Assembly (NCBI GenBank): GCA_003141555.1
Contig: PLMN01000007.1
Coordinates: 8,514 to 72,513, forward strand
Origin: Candidatus Aminicenantota bacterium
GTDB taxonomy: Bacteria; Acidobacteriota; Aminicenantia; Aminicenantales; UBA4085
Reading direction: 5' to 3'
Length of the DNA stretch: 64,000 nt
Positions 41,168 to 49,561 of this stretch are shown here, in pieces (positions within the stretch are counted from its first letter, which is position 1; every line of letters starts with the position of its first letter). Under the pieces are notes generated by a model, which was given only the letters and a program-made list of their open reading frames with translations, made no database searches and was not told the origin of the DNA. The translations under genes were made by a program, and so were the position numbers.

Positions 41168-42544
41168 TTATTTTTCTTGGGAACGGGACTGTAACAGCCC
41201 CGCCGGATCGTAGACCACGCCGCCTTTGATGACCCGATAAAGATTACGGAGGTTTCTAAGATCGCCCAGGGGGTCCGCTTCGACGATGATGAGATCGGCG
41301 AGCCGGCCTGCCTCGACCGTCCCGATCTCGCGTTCCTTTCCCAGCGCCTTGGCCGCATCGCGCGTGGCCATGAGAATCGCTTCCATGGCGGTCGATCCCA
41401 TTCTGGTTTCACCGTAGAGCGCCTTATACTCCTCGCCGTGGATCGCCAGAAAAGCGCCCGCGTCCGTGCCGAATATCAGGAGCACCCCGGCCTTGCGGGC
41501 ACGGTCCGTTTCCCGGATGAACCCGGCGCGGACCTGTTCGGCATCCCAGCCCGACGCTTTCATCTGGGCGGTCTGCTTCCGGAGCACGGCCGCCCCTTGG
41601 CGCAGGGCCGATACGACGCCGTCGGGGAAAAGGCGGATGGCGGCCTGCCCGATGGGATCGCCGAGGCCCGCATCCTCGAATCGCTGAACATAGAATTCGC
41701 CGCTTCCGGCCATGACGGTCATCCCTTTCCGGGCGATTTCTCCAAGCAATGCGTCATCTTTCAGGCGAAGCGGCGCGTTGTGCTCGATGCCGTCCGCCCC
41801 GGCGTCGACCGCAAGCCGGACGAGATCATCCGCGGGGACATCGGTGTGAACGGTGGCGCGCAGGCCGAGCTTGTGGGCCTCGTCGACGATGGCCCGGACT
41901 TCCTCGAGCGAGGGGACGGCGCGCTGATGGGTCAAACGGATCTTGATCAGGTCGACCCGAGAAGAGGCCAGCCGCCGGACTTTCGCCCGCGCATCGTCGG
42001 GGCCGTCATAATCCAGGAACATTCCGACCTTCGCCGCCCCGGGAGTCGTCTTGACCAGCTGCATGCCCGCGGCCAGGATGCGGGGGCCGGCAATCTTGCC
42101 CGCGTTGATTTCGTCGCGCACCTGGAGGACGAGCGCCGTGGACCCCAGGTCCCTGACCGTCGTGATCCCCCCGATGAGATCGAGCCGGGCATTGATCATA
42201 ATCAATTCCTTGATCTTGTCCGGCGAATCCCAAACGGCCGGCAGCTCTCCGACGTCCGAGAGGCCGACATACTCCAGATGGACATGGGTGTCGATAAGCC
42301 CGGGAAGGAGGTATTTGCCGGTCGCATCGATGATCTTCGCCCCGGGCGGGATTTTCAGGGCGCTTTGCCGGCCGACGACCGTTATGCGTTCCCCATCGAC
42401 GATCACGACCGCTTGCGGAAGCGGCGGACCGCCTTTCCCGTCGATCAGCGTCCCGCCCGTGATATAGAGCGGAGTCTTCTGTTGAGGAATTACGGGGACG
42501 GCGACCAGGAGCACGATCCAGAGTCCGATCAATCGTCGTTTCAT
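41168..42544 (-). CDS. Exported amidohydrolase (imidazolonepropionase/prolidase-like)
   Basis: A 458-residue metal-dependent hydrolase with a signal peptide (1-20). LLPGLIDTHVHLEY holds the HXH ligands. The Lys in DLIKIRLTH may be the carbamylated bridge; histidines in ATVHTDVPADDL and GIEHNAPL are further ligands, and Asp in IFGTDAGAFL is catalytic. This architecture occurs in Xaa-Pro/Xaa-Arg dipeptidases and related enzymes, consistent with the peptide-degrading neighbours. The start MKRRLIG has GAGGG upstream; the frame stays open 18 codons further. Confidence 0.88.
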   Translation of the reverse strand: MKRRLIGLWIVLLVAVPVIPQQKTPLYITGGTLIDGKGGPPLPQAVVIVDGERITVVGRQSALKIPPGAKIIDATGKYLLPGLIDTHVHLEYVGLSDVGELPAVWDSPDKIKELIMINARLDLIGGITTVRDLGSTALVLQVRDEINAGKIAGPRILAAGMQLVKTTPGAAKVGMFLDYDGPDDARAKVRRLASSRVDLIKIRLTHQRAVPSLEEVRAIVDEAHKLGLRATVHTDVPADDLVRLAVDAGADGIEHNAPLRLKDDALLGEIARKGMTVMAGSGEFYVQRFEDAGLGDPIGQAAIRLFPDGVVSALRQGAAVLRKQTAQMKASGWDAEQVRAGFIRETDRARKAGVLLIFGTDAGAFLAIHGEEYKALYGETRMGSTAMEAILMATRDAAKALGKEREIGTVEAGRLADLIIVEADPLGDLRNLRNLYRVIKGGVVYDPAGLLQSRSQEK

Positions 42545-42658
42545 CACGCCCTCTTTCAATACCGCTTCCCCATGAGAGAATACCGGCGCATAAAGCAAGA
42601 GGTTACAATTGATGAATTCCGGCCGAGGAAATCCACGTTCCCGGCTGCAGCTCCGCCG

Positions 42659-44023
42659 TCAATCCGGACAGGGGGCGCCGTCGCCCAACGGCTTGAAATC
42701 CTTCGGCCGGACCTTCTTGTCGATGGCGTACACCAGCAGTCCGACCAGGGTGATCCCAATCCCGAAGAGCGACTCCTTCGTCCGATAGAGAATTCCGTAG
42801 CCGAGCAGGAACAGGCTGAACAAAAGAAAGAAGATGGGGACGACGGGGTATCCGAGTGTTTTATAGGGCCGGGGAAGCTCCGGGTGCTTCCTCCGGACGA
42901 TCATCACTCCCAGGACGGTCATGAACGTGAACAGGCTCAGGGTGAAGCCGATAAAGACCATAACCTGCTCGAACGAGGAAGTGATGATATACAGGCACGA
43001 GAGAAGGCCTTGGAAGACGATGGCGATCGCCGGGGTATCCCGGCGGCTCGAGCGCCCCATCCAGCGAAAGATATAGTAATCTTCTCCAAGGACCTTGTTG
43101 ATCCTCGGGCCGGCAATGATCATCGCGCTGGCGCTCGCCAACAGCAGGAAAGAGATGATGCCGCCCATGATCCTTCCGGCCGTGGGCCCGAACACATTCG
43201 TCGCGAAAATCAGCCCGACCTCCACTTGCCCTTTGATCTGGGCGATGGGCACGGTGTAAAGAAAAACGAAGTTCAAGAACAGGTACAGCCCGATGACGAA
43301 AAGGGTCCCCGTGATCAGGCTGATCGGCAGGTTTCGGGAGGGGCGATCGATCTCGCCGGCGACATAGGCCGCGGCATTCCAGCCCGAATAGGCGAACGAA
43401 ACGAAGAACATGGACGTCCAGAAGGCGGGGCTGAAGATGTCATGAGCCGCCGCCCGCGAAAGGCCGAAACTCAAAGAAGTCGATTTCCCCAAGACCAGGC
43501 CGAGGACGACGATGCTCAGCACGAAAAGGACGTTGAAAATCGTGATGGCGTTCTGAAACTTCGCCCCGATCTTCTTGTTGAGGGCGTGGATGCCGGTCAG
43601 GACCGCGACGACGGCCAAGGCGATGAGAGTCTGGGTTTTGAGGAAAGAAAAAGACCCCGGCAAAGCCTTCGGCAGGCTCAAGGCCCCGCCCATGTATTTC
43701 CCTAACGCCATCGAGCTCACCGCGACCGGGGCGGCAAATCCGACGACGAGGGAAATCCAGCCGGCCAGGAATCCGACCTCGCGATGATACATTTTCGTCA
43801 AATAATGGTATTCGCCGCCGCAGCGGGGATAGAGGACCGCGGCCTCGGAATACGTGAGGGCCCCGGCCAGGGCGGCCAGGCCGCCGAGGGCCCAGAGGAA
43901 CATGAGGGCAAAGCCCGAAGAGAGGCCGACGACCTGGAAACCCAGGCTGGTGAAAACTCCGGTCCCCACCATGTTGGCGATGACCAAAGCCGTGGCCGTG
44001 GTCAGGCTGAACTTGGTCTTCAT
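42659..44023 (-). CDS. APC-superfamily amino acid permease
   Basis: A 454-residue, 12-helix transporter. Helix 1 has the unwound substrate-site motif ANMVGTGVFTSLG, helix 2 follows with GGLAALAGALTYSEAAV, and SFAYSGWNAAAYVAGEIDRPSRNLP is the helix 6-7 signature of LAT/YfnA-type members. It starts nine bases after the stop of the secreted unknown gene at 44033, so both are probably co-transcribed. It likely imports or exchanges amino acids; specificity cannot be read. Confidence 0.9.
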   Translation of the reverse strand: MKTKFSLTTATALVIANMVGTGVFTSLGFQVVGLSSGFALMFLWALGGLAALAGALTYSEAAVLYPRCGGEYHYLTKMYHREVGFLAGWISLVVGFAAPVAVSSMALGKYMGGALSLPKALPGSFSFLKTQTLIALAVVAVLTGIHALNKKIGAKFQNAITIFNVLFVLSIVVLGLVLGKSTSLSFGLSRAAAHDIFSPAFWTSMFFVSFAYSGWNAAAYVAGEIDRPSRNLPISLITGTLFVIGLYLFLNFVFLYTVPIAQIKGQVEVGLIFATNVFGPTAGRIMGGIISFLLLASASAMIIAGPRINKVLGEDYYIFRWMGRSSRRDTPAIAIVFQGLLSCLYIITSSFEQVMVFIGFTLSLFTFMTVLGVMIVRRKHPELPRPYKTLGYPVVPIFFLLFSLFLLGYGILYRTKESLFGIGITLVGLLVYAIDKKVRPKDFKPLGDGAPCPD

Positions 44024-44032
44024 CGTCCCCCC

Positions 44033-45265
44033 TCAGCGGGCGGCCGCCGGGCGCCGCTTGAACAGCAGGAGCGAGTCCTTCTGCGTGCCCCAGTGGTACC
44101 CGACGTGGAAGGGCAGCGTCCGCACCGCGGCCGGATCGGCATAGGCGGCCTTGAGGTCCGCCTGCTCGACGCCCCTGAACTCGCTGATGGGCGTGCTGTA
44201 CTCGCCGTAAAGGCGCACATCCCAGATCCGCGGCGAGAAGAACTTGAACGGGACGGCCGTATCGTCTTGGAGGACGAACTTGCTCCTGGCCAGGATGAGG
44301 CTCCGGATGTTGCTGAAATACCGGTACTGCATCAGATACGAGGCCGATTTAATCAGCGACGTCTCGAAGCCCAGCCCGTCCAGATACTTGTAATACAGCG
44401 AGTCCTTGGCGAAATACTCGTCGGCGATGTTGCAGGAGAAGTAGTACAGGGAGCGAACCCGGCCCGATCCCGGCTGAAAGAACTCGATCTTGACTCCATA
44501 AGGTTTGCGGAACGTTTTGCGCGGGTAGGAGAAGTCGTACTCGAAAACCTCGCCCGGGGCCAGGAACTCGCAGCGCTTGACGGACGAGATCGTATACCCC
44601 GTCCGCTTGAGGAACAGGCAGAGGATCGGCAGCACGCCCTCGACCCGGTCCCGGACGAGCAGGGCGTTCATGTTGCGGGTGATGAAATAGCTCTTGTTGA
44701 AGAAATCGGATACGGCCGCGGTCAGGTTGCCGAGGTAGTTCTCGAGGTGCTTGGCGGCGCGCGGGCCGTCCGCGGCGAACTCGGGGAGCTTGCCCACGAA
44801 CTCCAGGCCGAAGAGGACATAGGCGGAAGCATCGGGGAACATTTGAGACGGGGTCACGAAGTCCGGCCCGCCGAACGGGTAGAACAGCGTCCGCGTGGCG
44901 GCGTTCGCCTCGGCGAGCTCGGTCGCGGCCCACTCGCGCATCGGCGCCCACCGCTTCGCCTCGAGCTCCGCCCAGCCCTTGTCGAGCGCCTGGGCGTAGG
45001 CCTGCCAGGCGGGAGTCGCCTGAAGGGCCCGGAGCGCTTCCGAGTCGCAGGGCAGGCCGCTGATGAACTTGGCGAGCTCGTCGTTCGCAACATCGACCGG
45101 CGGCCCGGGCTTGGGAGGGATTACGACGGCCGCCTGGTCCTGGGCTCCCGCGGCGGGGGCGGCTCCCGCCGCACCGGCCGGATCCGCTCCGAACCACGCG
45201 AGGGCGAGCGTGAGAAGCCCGGCGAAGAGCAGGATCGCGAGGGCCCGGGCGGCGGCGTTCTTCAT
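44033..45265 (-). CDS. Secreted protein of unknown function
   Basis: A 410-residue protein with a signal sequence (1-30) and an Ala/Gly/Pro linker. The rest is a soluble, aromatic-rich domain with phrases such as FYPFGGPDFVTPSQMFPDAS, LPILCLFLKRTGYTI and FHVGYHWGTQKDSLLLF. I do not recognise the family; three scattered cysteines show no metal motif. The tail HVGYHWGTQKDSLL is striking and may be a conserved end motif. The start at 45265 is preferred for GGAAG spacing; 45271 and 45298 are alternatives. It precedes the APC permease by nine bases. Confidence 0.7.
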   Translation of the reverse strand: MKNAAARALAILLFAGLLTLALAWFGADPAGAAGAAPAAGAQDQAAVVIPPKPGPPVDVANDELAKFISGLPCDSEALRALQATPAWQAYAQALDKGWAELEAKRWAPMREWAATELAEANAATRTLFYPFGGPDFVTPSQMFPDASAYVLFGLEFVGKLPEFAADGPRAAKHLENYLGNLTAAVSDFFNKSYFITRNMNALLVRDRVEGVLPILCLFLKRTGYTISSVKRCEFLAPGEVFEYDFSYPRKTFRKPYGVKIEFFQPGSGRVRSLYYFSCNIADEYFAKDSLYYKYLDGLGFETSLIKSASYLMQYRYFSNIRSLILARSKFVLQDDTAVPFKFFSPRIWDVRLYGEYSTPISEFRGVEQADLKAAYADPAAVRTLPFHVGYHWGTQKDSLLLFKRRPAAAR

Positions 45266-45346
45266 GCGCATTTTCTTCCGATTCAAGTCTCCCATCATAA
45301 GGAATTTCGCCCGAAAATGCTATGGGAAAATCGGAGAGGCGGAAGG

Positions 45347-47023
45347 CTAAGCGATGCGCCGGACGATGACCAGGGTCCTGTCGTCCGCGGCCGGGGAGGA
45401 ACCCGTAAAAGCCTCCAGGTCGAGGAAAATCGCGGCCATCAGCTCCCGGGCGGTCGACCGGGGAAGCTTACGGCAGACGTCTGCCAGCCGGTCGGCCCCA
45501 TACTCCTCCTTGGCCGCATTCCGGCTTTCGGAGAGGCCGTCGGTGTACAGGATCATGACCTCGCCCGGAGCCAGGGTGTCGTGGCGCGCCTCGTAGGCCA
45601 TCTCGGGGAGCATCCCCAGGCAGAGGCCCGTGCTCGGCAGCGTCCGGAGACCGCCGTCCCGACCGACGACGAGCGGGGCGTTGTGGCCGGCGTTGACGTA
45701 GGCCAGCTCGCCCGTCGTCCGGTCGAGCTCGGCGAAGAAGAAGGTGATGAAGGAATTGATGGCCGAGCTGCGGTGGACGAAGCCGTTGAGCTTGACGGCC
45801 ATATCGGGCAGCCGGTAGTCCGGGCGCACCTCGGACTGGAGGGCGGCCCGGAGCGAGGCCATCAGGAGCGAGGCGCTGACGCCCTTGCCCGCCACATCGG
45901 CCACCGTGATCCCCAGGCGGCGATCGTCGATCCGGAGGAAGTCGTAATAATCGCCGCCGACCTGGAGGCAGGGGATGTTCTTCCCGGCGATGTCGAGCTC
46001 CGCGCAGGACGGATCGGACTTCGGCAGGAAATCCTTCTGGATGCGGGCGGCCAGCTCGAGCTCGCGCTCCATCTTCTCCTTCTCGATCGACTGCTCGATC
46101 AGGATCGCGTTCTCGATCTTGATCGCGGCCACGTTGGCCAGGAGCGTCAGGAGCCGGAGATCCTCCTCGGTGAACTCCTGGAGGAACGAGATCCGGTCGG
46201 CGTAGATGATCCCGATGATCTCCTTGTTGTTCCAGAGCGGGACGCACATCACCGAGTGGATCCCGGAATCGATGATGCTTTCGCGGGCCTTGAACCTCGG
46301 GTCGACGGCCGCATCGGAGGTCAGCACGGAGAGCTGCTGGTCGAAGGCCATGGCGATGATGCTCCGGCTGACCTCGATCTTCTGGTTGCGAAGAGACTTA
46401 GCGTTGACCCGGATGACCTTGGGGATGAGCTGGACGGGGTTGCCCTCCTTGAGCATCATGACCCCCCGGTCCATGGAGAGGTGGGCTGAGATGAGGTCCA
46501 TGACGTGTTCGAGGAGCTCACCGAGCGGCTTGTGGAGGACCAGGGCCTGGCTGACCTCGCTCAGGACGGAGAAGATCCGGTGCTCGATCCGCATCCGGTC
46601 CGCGTCCGTCGCGGGGGCCGACGCCGTGGCCGTCATGCGCGACGCCGGCTTGGCCAGGATCTCCCGCATGGGGATGATGGTATTGAGGTTCGTCGCCGGG
46701 GCGGGCGCGTCCGTCAGCTCAACGTTGGTCCGGAGCGGCCGATCATACAGGATGCGGACCGAGCCGATGAGAATCTCGTCGCCGGGCTTGAGGTCGGTCG
46801 GGGCCAGGATCTTCTTCCCGTTGACGAACGTTCCGTTCTTGCTGCCGCCGTCCTTGACGGCAAAACCCCCGTCCGAGGAAACGATGAGGGCGTGATGGCT
46901 CGAGCAGAACGGATCCGGGAGGGGGATGTCGTTGTCCGCCGCGCGGCCGAGGCCGGTCGCCCCGGCCTTCAGCGGGACGGCATAGTGGTCGCCCTGCTTC
47001 GGATAGATGTACAGCGTGGGCAT
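45347..47023 (-). CDS. FHA-GAF-SpoIIE (PP2C) serine phosphatase
   Basis: A 558-residue cytoplasmic signalling phosphatase. An FHA domain (about 15-95: TGLGRAADNDIPL, SSHHALIV, DGGSKNGTFVNGK) reads phosphothreonine. After a linker, a GAF domain (about 150-315) senses a ligand. The SpoIIE/PP2C domain spans about 325-555, with metal-binding Asp residues in GGDYYDFL and VADVAGKGVSASLLMASL, plus NAGHNAPLVV and YTDGLSESRN. Its expected target is the STAS protein encoded at the head of the same cluster. An extended -10 (47042-47050) may give it separate expression. Confidence 0.93.
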   Translation of the reverse strand: MPTLYIYPKQGDHYAVPLKAGATGLGRAADNDIPLPDPFCSSHHALIVSSDGGFAVKDGGSKNGTFVNGKKILAPTDLKPGDEILIGSVRILYDRPLRTNVELTDAPAPATNLNTIIPMREILAKPASRMTATASAPATDADRMRIEHRIFSVLSEVSQALVLHKPLGELLEHVMDLISAHLSMDRGVMMLKEGNPVQLIPKVIRVNAKSLRNQKIEVSRSIIAMAFDQQLSVLTSDAAVDPRFKARESIIDSGIHSVMCVPLWNNKEIIGIIYADRISFLQEFTEEDLRLLTLLANVAAIKIENAILIEQSIEKEKMERELELAARIQKDFLPKSDPSCAELDIAGKNIPCLQVGGDYYDFLRIDDRRLGITVADVAGKGVSASLLMASLRAALQSEVRPDYRLPDMAVKLNGFVHRSSAINSFITFFFAELDRTTGELAYVNAGHNAPLVVGRDGGLRTLPSTGLCLGMLPEMAYEARHDTLAPGEVMILYTDGLSESRNAAKEEYGADRLADVCRKLPRSTARELMAAIFLDLEAFTGSSPAADDRTLVIVRRIA

Positions 47024-47041
47024 CGATCTGGTCCCCGGGCC

Positions 47042-47050
47042 ATTCTAGCA
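47042..47050 (-). promoter_or_regulatory. Extended -10 upstream of the SpoIIE phosphatase gene
   Basis: On the minus strand TGC-TAGAAT (47050-47042) followed by GG. The same TGC-TARRAT form appears upstream of rsbW-like, redoxin, 57871 and phoU genes. No good -35 is visible. Confidence 0.45.
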
Positions 47051-47083
47051 CAATCGGACCGCCCCCGGCATTCGGGCCTTCCC

Positions 47084-49561
47084 TCAGAGGGCCCGGAGGA
47101 TCTTCGCGCAGACGGCCGCCTTCTCGTCGAGCGGCCGCTCCTCGAGAAGCGGCAGGAGGGGGTCCTTGATGCCCTTGGCGAGGATGTGCTCGAGGAGCTC
47201 GAGCGAATAATCGACCGAGCGTTTCGTCCCTTCGGTATAGTTCTGGTAAGCTCGGGCGATGTCGTCTTGGGGATAGATCAAGCCCAGGAGCTCGAAGATG
47301 AGCTTCAGGGTCCTCACCAGGCGGGTCGCCGCCGCGGCGGACGGACCGGCCCTCGTCCCGCTTCCCTCTCCCGCCATTTCCAGGACCGCGGCGCAGGCGC
47401 GCTTGATGAGGTCCAGGATCTCGGGCTCGACGTCGGCCGGCCGGAACGCGGCCGCGGGATGGAGCGTCCGGAACCGGGCCAGGCCTTCGATGACGGCGGT
47501 CCGGACGGCTTCGTCCCGCTTCCTGAGCTCGCGGACCAGGGCGCCGGCCGCCCGCGCCGAGCCGATGCGGGCCAGGACACCGGGAACCGCATTCCGGACT
47601 GCGGCCGGCTCGTCGGGATCGGCCAGGTAATCCTTCAGCGTGCCTGAGATCCGGTCGCGATAGGCGAGGAGCGCCTCGGCCGCGGCTTCCCGCGTGGCCG
47701 GCGGACCGAGGCGGGGCACGATCAGGGGCACGAACTCCGGCCTCCGCTGCCGGCCCGCGCTTTCGAGGGCGTAGCGGACGACCTCGGGCGACTCGTGCTT
47801 CAGGAGCCGGCCGAGGTTCCGGACGAGCGGCGCGTCGGCCGACATCATCCCCAGCGCCTTGGCGACTTCCATCTGGGCCGTGACGTCCCCGCCGCCGCGC
47901 GTTGCGGCGATCTCCTCCACCCGCTCGCGCATCACCTGCTGGTAGACGTCGAGCGAGAGGACCTCCCGGATCTCGGAGTCCAGGTCCGCGTCCTCGAGGA
48001 CGTCATCCCAATCGGCCCCGGCCGCTGCGGCGCCGGCGTCGGTGAGGCCGTCGAAACCGCCCGCACGGACGACGGACGACTGCTGGGCGATGATCGCCTT
48101 GAGCTCGGGCGTGAGCTTGTCCTTCTTGATCAGGGCCAGAAGGTTCATGGCGTAGAGGACCGAGCTTCGGTTGCGGCTCTCGAGCGTGTCGAAGACCAGC
48201 TTGGTCGCGTCGACGTCGATCTGGTCGAAGACGAGCTTGTCCGCGTCTGGCCACTTCAGGGCCAGGTTCTTCTTGACGATCCCCGCGTATTCCCGGATCA
48301 GGCGACGGTTGAGGGCGAGCCAGGCCAGGATGAACGCCACGAGAAGCCAGCTCAGCTGCGGGATCAGGAGATGGGAATAGAGAAGAAGGAGCAGCGCCGC
48401 CACGGCGTCGCCCAGCTTGCCGATGAAGAGATCGATGAAGATCTTGGCCTTGTACTTCGTCGCGGAAGGGACGGGGATGTAGAGGAGCTCGCGAGTCGAC
48501 TGGTTGAGCGAATGCGACAGGCTCTTGTCCGTGCCGCGCATGGCGGTCGCCCAGACGAGCAGGGCGAAGGCCCCCCCCGGCACCGCCAGCAGGGCGGCGC
48601 AGCCCAGGGCCAAGACGACGGGAGGAATGGAGATCGCGTTCCGCAGCCCGAACCGGCGGAGGATGCGGCTCGTCGCCAGGGCGTTGAAAAAGTAGGAGAC
48701 CACCAGGAGAACGGTATAGAACGTGGCCACGTAGACCGTGATCTTGGCCTTGTCGCCCTGGTAGTAGATCTTGAGGGACGCGGAGAATTGGAAGTCGATG
48801 ATCTTGGAGACGATGGTGGCCGAGAGCATCATCCCGCTCAGGAGGAGCAGGTAGGGGCTGCCGAGGACGGCCCGCAGGCTTTGAAGATAGCCGACGCGCG
48901 CCCGTGCGGGCCGGGGCGGCTCAGGCTCGGCCGCGCCGTCCGCCTCCTCCGGCGGCTTGCGCGGAGGCCGGCCGGTCAACGGCATCCCGGCGAGGAGCAG
49001 GCCCGCGCAGACCAGGAGCAGGTCATCGCCGCTCCTCAAAAATCGGCCGTTGAAGGACGCGATCAGCGAACCGGCCATGCCGCCCAGCAGCCCCCCGCCG
49101 ATAAAGAAGCCGACGAAGCGACGGGCCTGGCGCGGGCTGAAATGATCGCCCGCCTGGATCCAGAACTGGCTGACCGACGTCGCCAGGAACACATCCGACC
49201 AGAACCAGAAAGCCACCGTCACCCCGATCCGGTGGTTGAGGAACAGGATCCGGAAGACGATGAGGCTGAGGACGTAGAAGACCTGGGTTCCCAGGACATA
49301 GCGGCGCCGGTCCATGCGTTGGAGGAGGCGGGCGTTGAAGGCCGCGACGACGCTCATGAGGACGGCGGTGAGGAGATAGATGAGCGGCAGCTTCTCGGTG
49401 CCCAGGTCCTGGAGGAACGACGAGAGCTTCAGGGGCATGATCAGGTAGGACGAAGCCATGACCAGGAAGAACTGGAGCGTGAAGCGGAGGACGGCCCCGG
49501 ACTCGTCCGGACGCACGTCCACGAAGCGGCGCAGGAGAGTGTAGGCCCGCCCGTCCTTCAT
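47084..49561 (-). CDS. ADP/ATP-translocase-like transporter with HEAT-repeat C-domain (copy B)
   Basis: An 825-residue protein. Residues about 25-430 are a 12-helix MFS-fold transporter; DKSLSHSLNQSTRELLYIPV followed by YKAKIFIDLF is the hallmark region of TLC/Npt nucleotide transporters. The rest (about 480-820) is alpha-helical and contains HEAT-like repeats (PEVVRYALESAGRQRRPEFVPLIVPRLG, quoted in part), presumably a cytoplasmic protein-binding platform. It overlaps the paralogue upstream by four bases. Nucleotide transport is a family guess; free-living bacteria with this form have no established substrate. Confidence 0.85.
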   Translation of the reverse strand: MKDGRAYTLLRRFVDVRPDESGAVLRFTLQFFLVMASSYLIMPLKLSSFLQDLGTEKLPLIYLLTAVLMSVVAAFNARLLQRMDRRRYVLGTQVFYVLSLIVFRILFLNHRIGVTVAFWFWSDVFLATSVSQFWIQAGDHFSPRQARRFVGFFIGGGLLGGMAGSLIASFNGRFLRSGDDLLLVCAGLLLAGMPLTGRPPRKPPEEADGAAEPEPPRPARARVGYLQSLRAVLGSPYLLLLSGMMLSATIVSKIIDFQFSASLKIYYQGDKAKITVYVATFYTVLLVVSYFFNALATSRILRRFGLRNAISIPPVVLALGCAALLAVPGGAFALLVWATAMRGTDKSLSHSLNQSTRELLYIPVPSATKYKAKIFIDLFIGKLGDAVAALLLLLYSHLLIPQLSWLLVAFILAWLALNRRLIREYAGIVKKNLALKWPDADKLVFDQIDVDATKLVFDTLESRNRSSVLYAMNLLALIKKDKLTPELKAIIAQQSSVVRAGGFDGLTDAGAAAAGADWDDVLEDADLDSEIREVLSLDVYQQVMRERVEEIAATRGGGDVTAQMEVAKALGMMSADAPLVRNLGRLLKHESPEVVRYALESAGRQRRPEFVPLIVPRLGPPATREAAAEALLAYRDRISGTLKDYLADPDEPAAVRNAVPGVLARIGSARAAGALVRELRKRDEAVRTAVIEGLARFRTLHPAAAFRPADVEPEILDLIKRACAAVLEMAGEGSGTRAGPSAAAATRLVRTLKLIFELLGLIYPQDDIARAYQNYTEGTKRSVDYSLELLEHILAKGIKDPLLPLLEERPLDEKAAVCAKILRAL

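Noticed and set aside
41438-43705. 755-codon plus-strand frame over amidohydrolase and permease
   Set aside because: It crosses two well-defined minus-strand genes and has no motif of its own.
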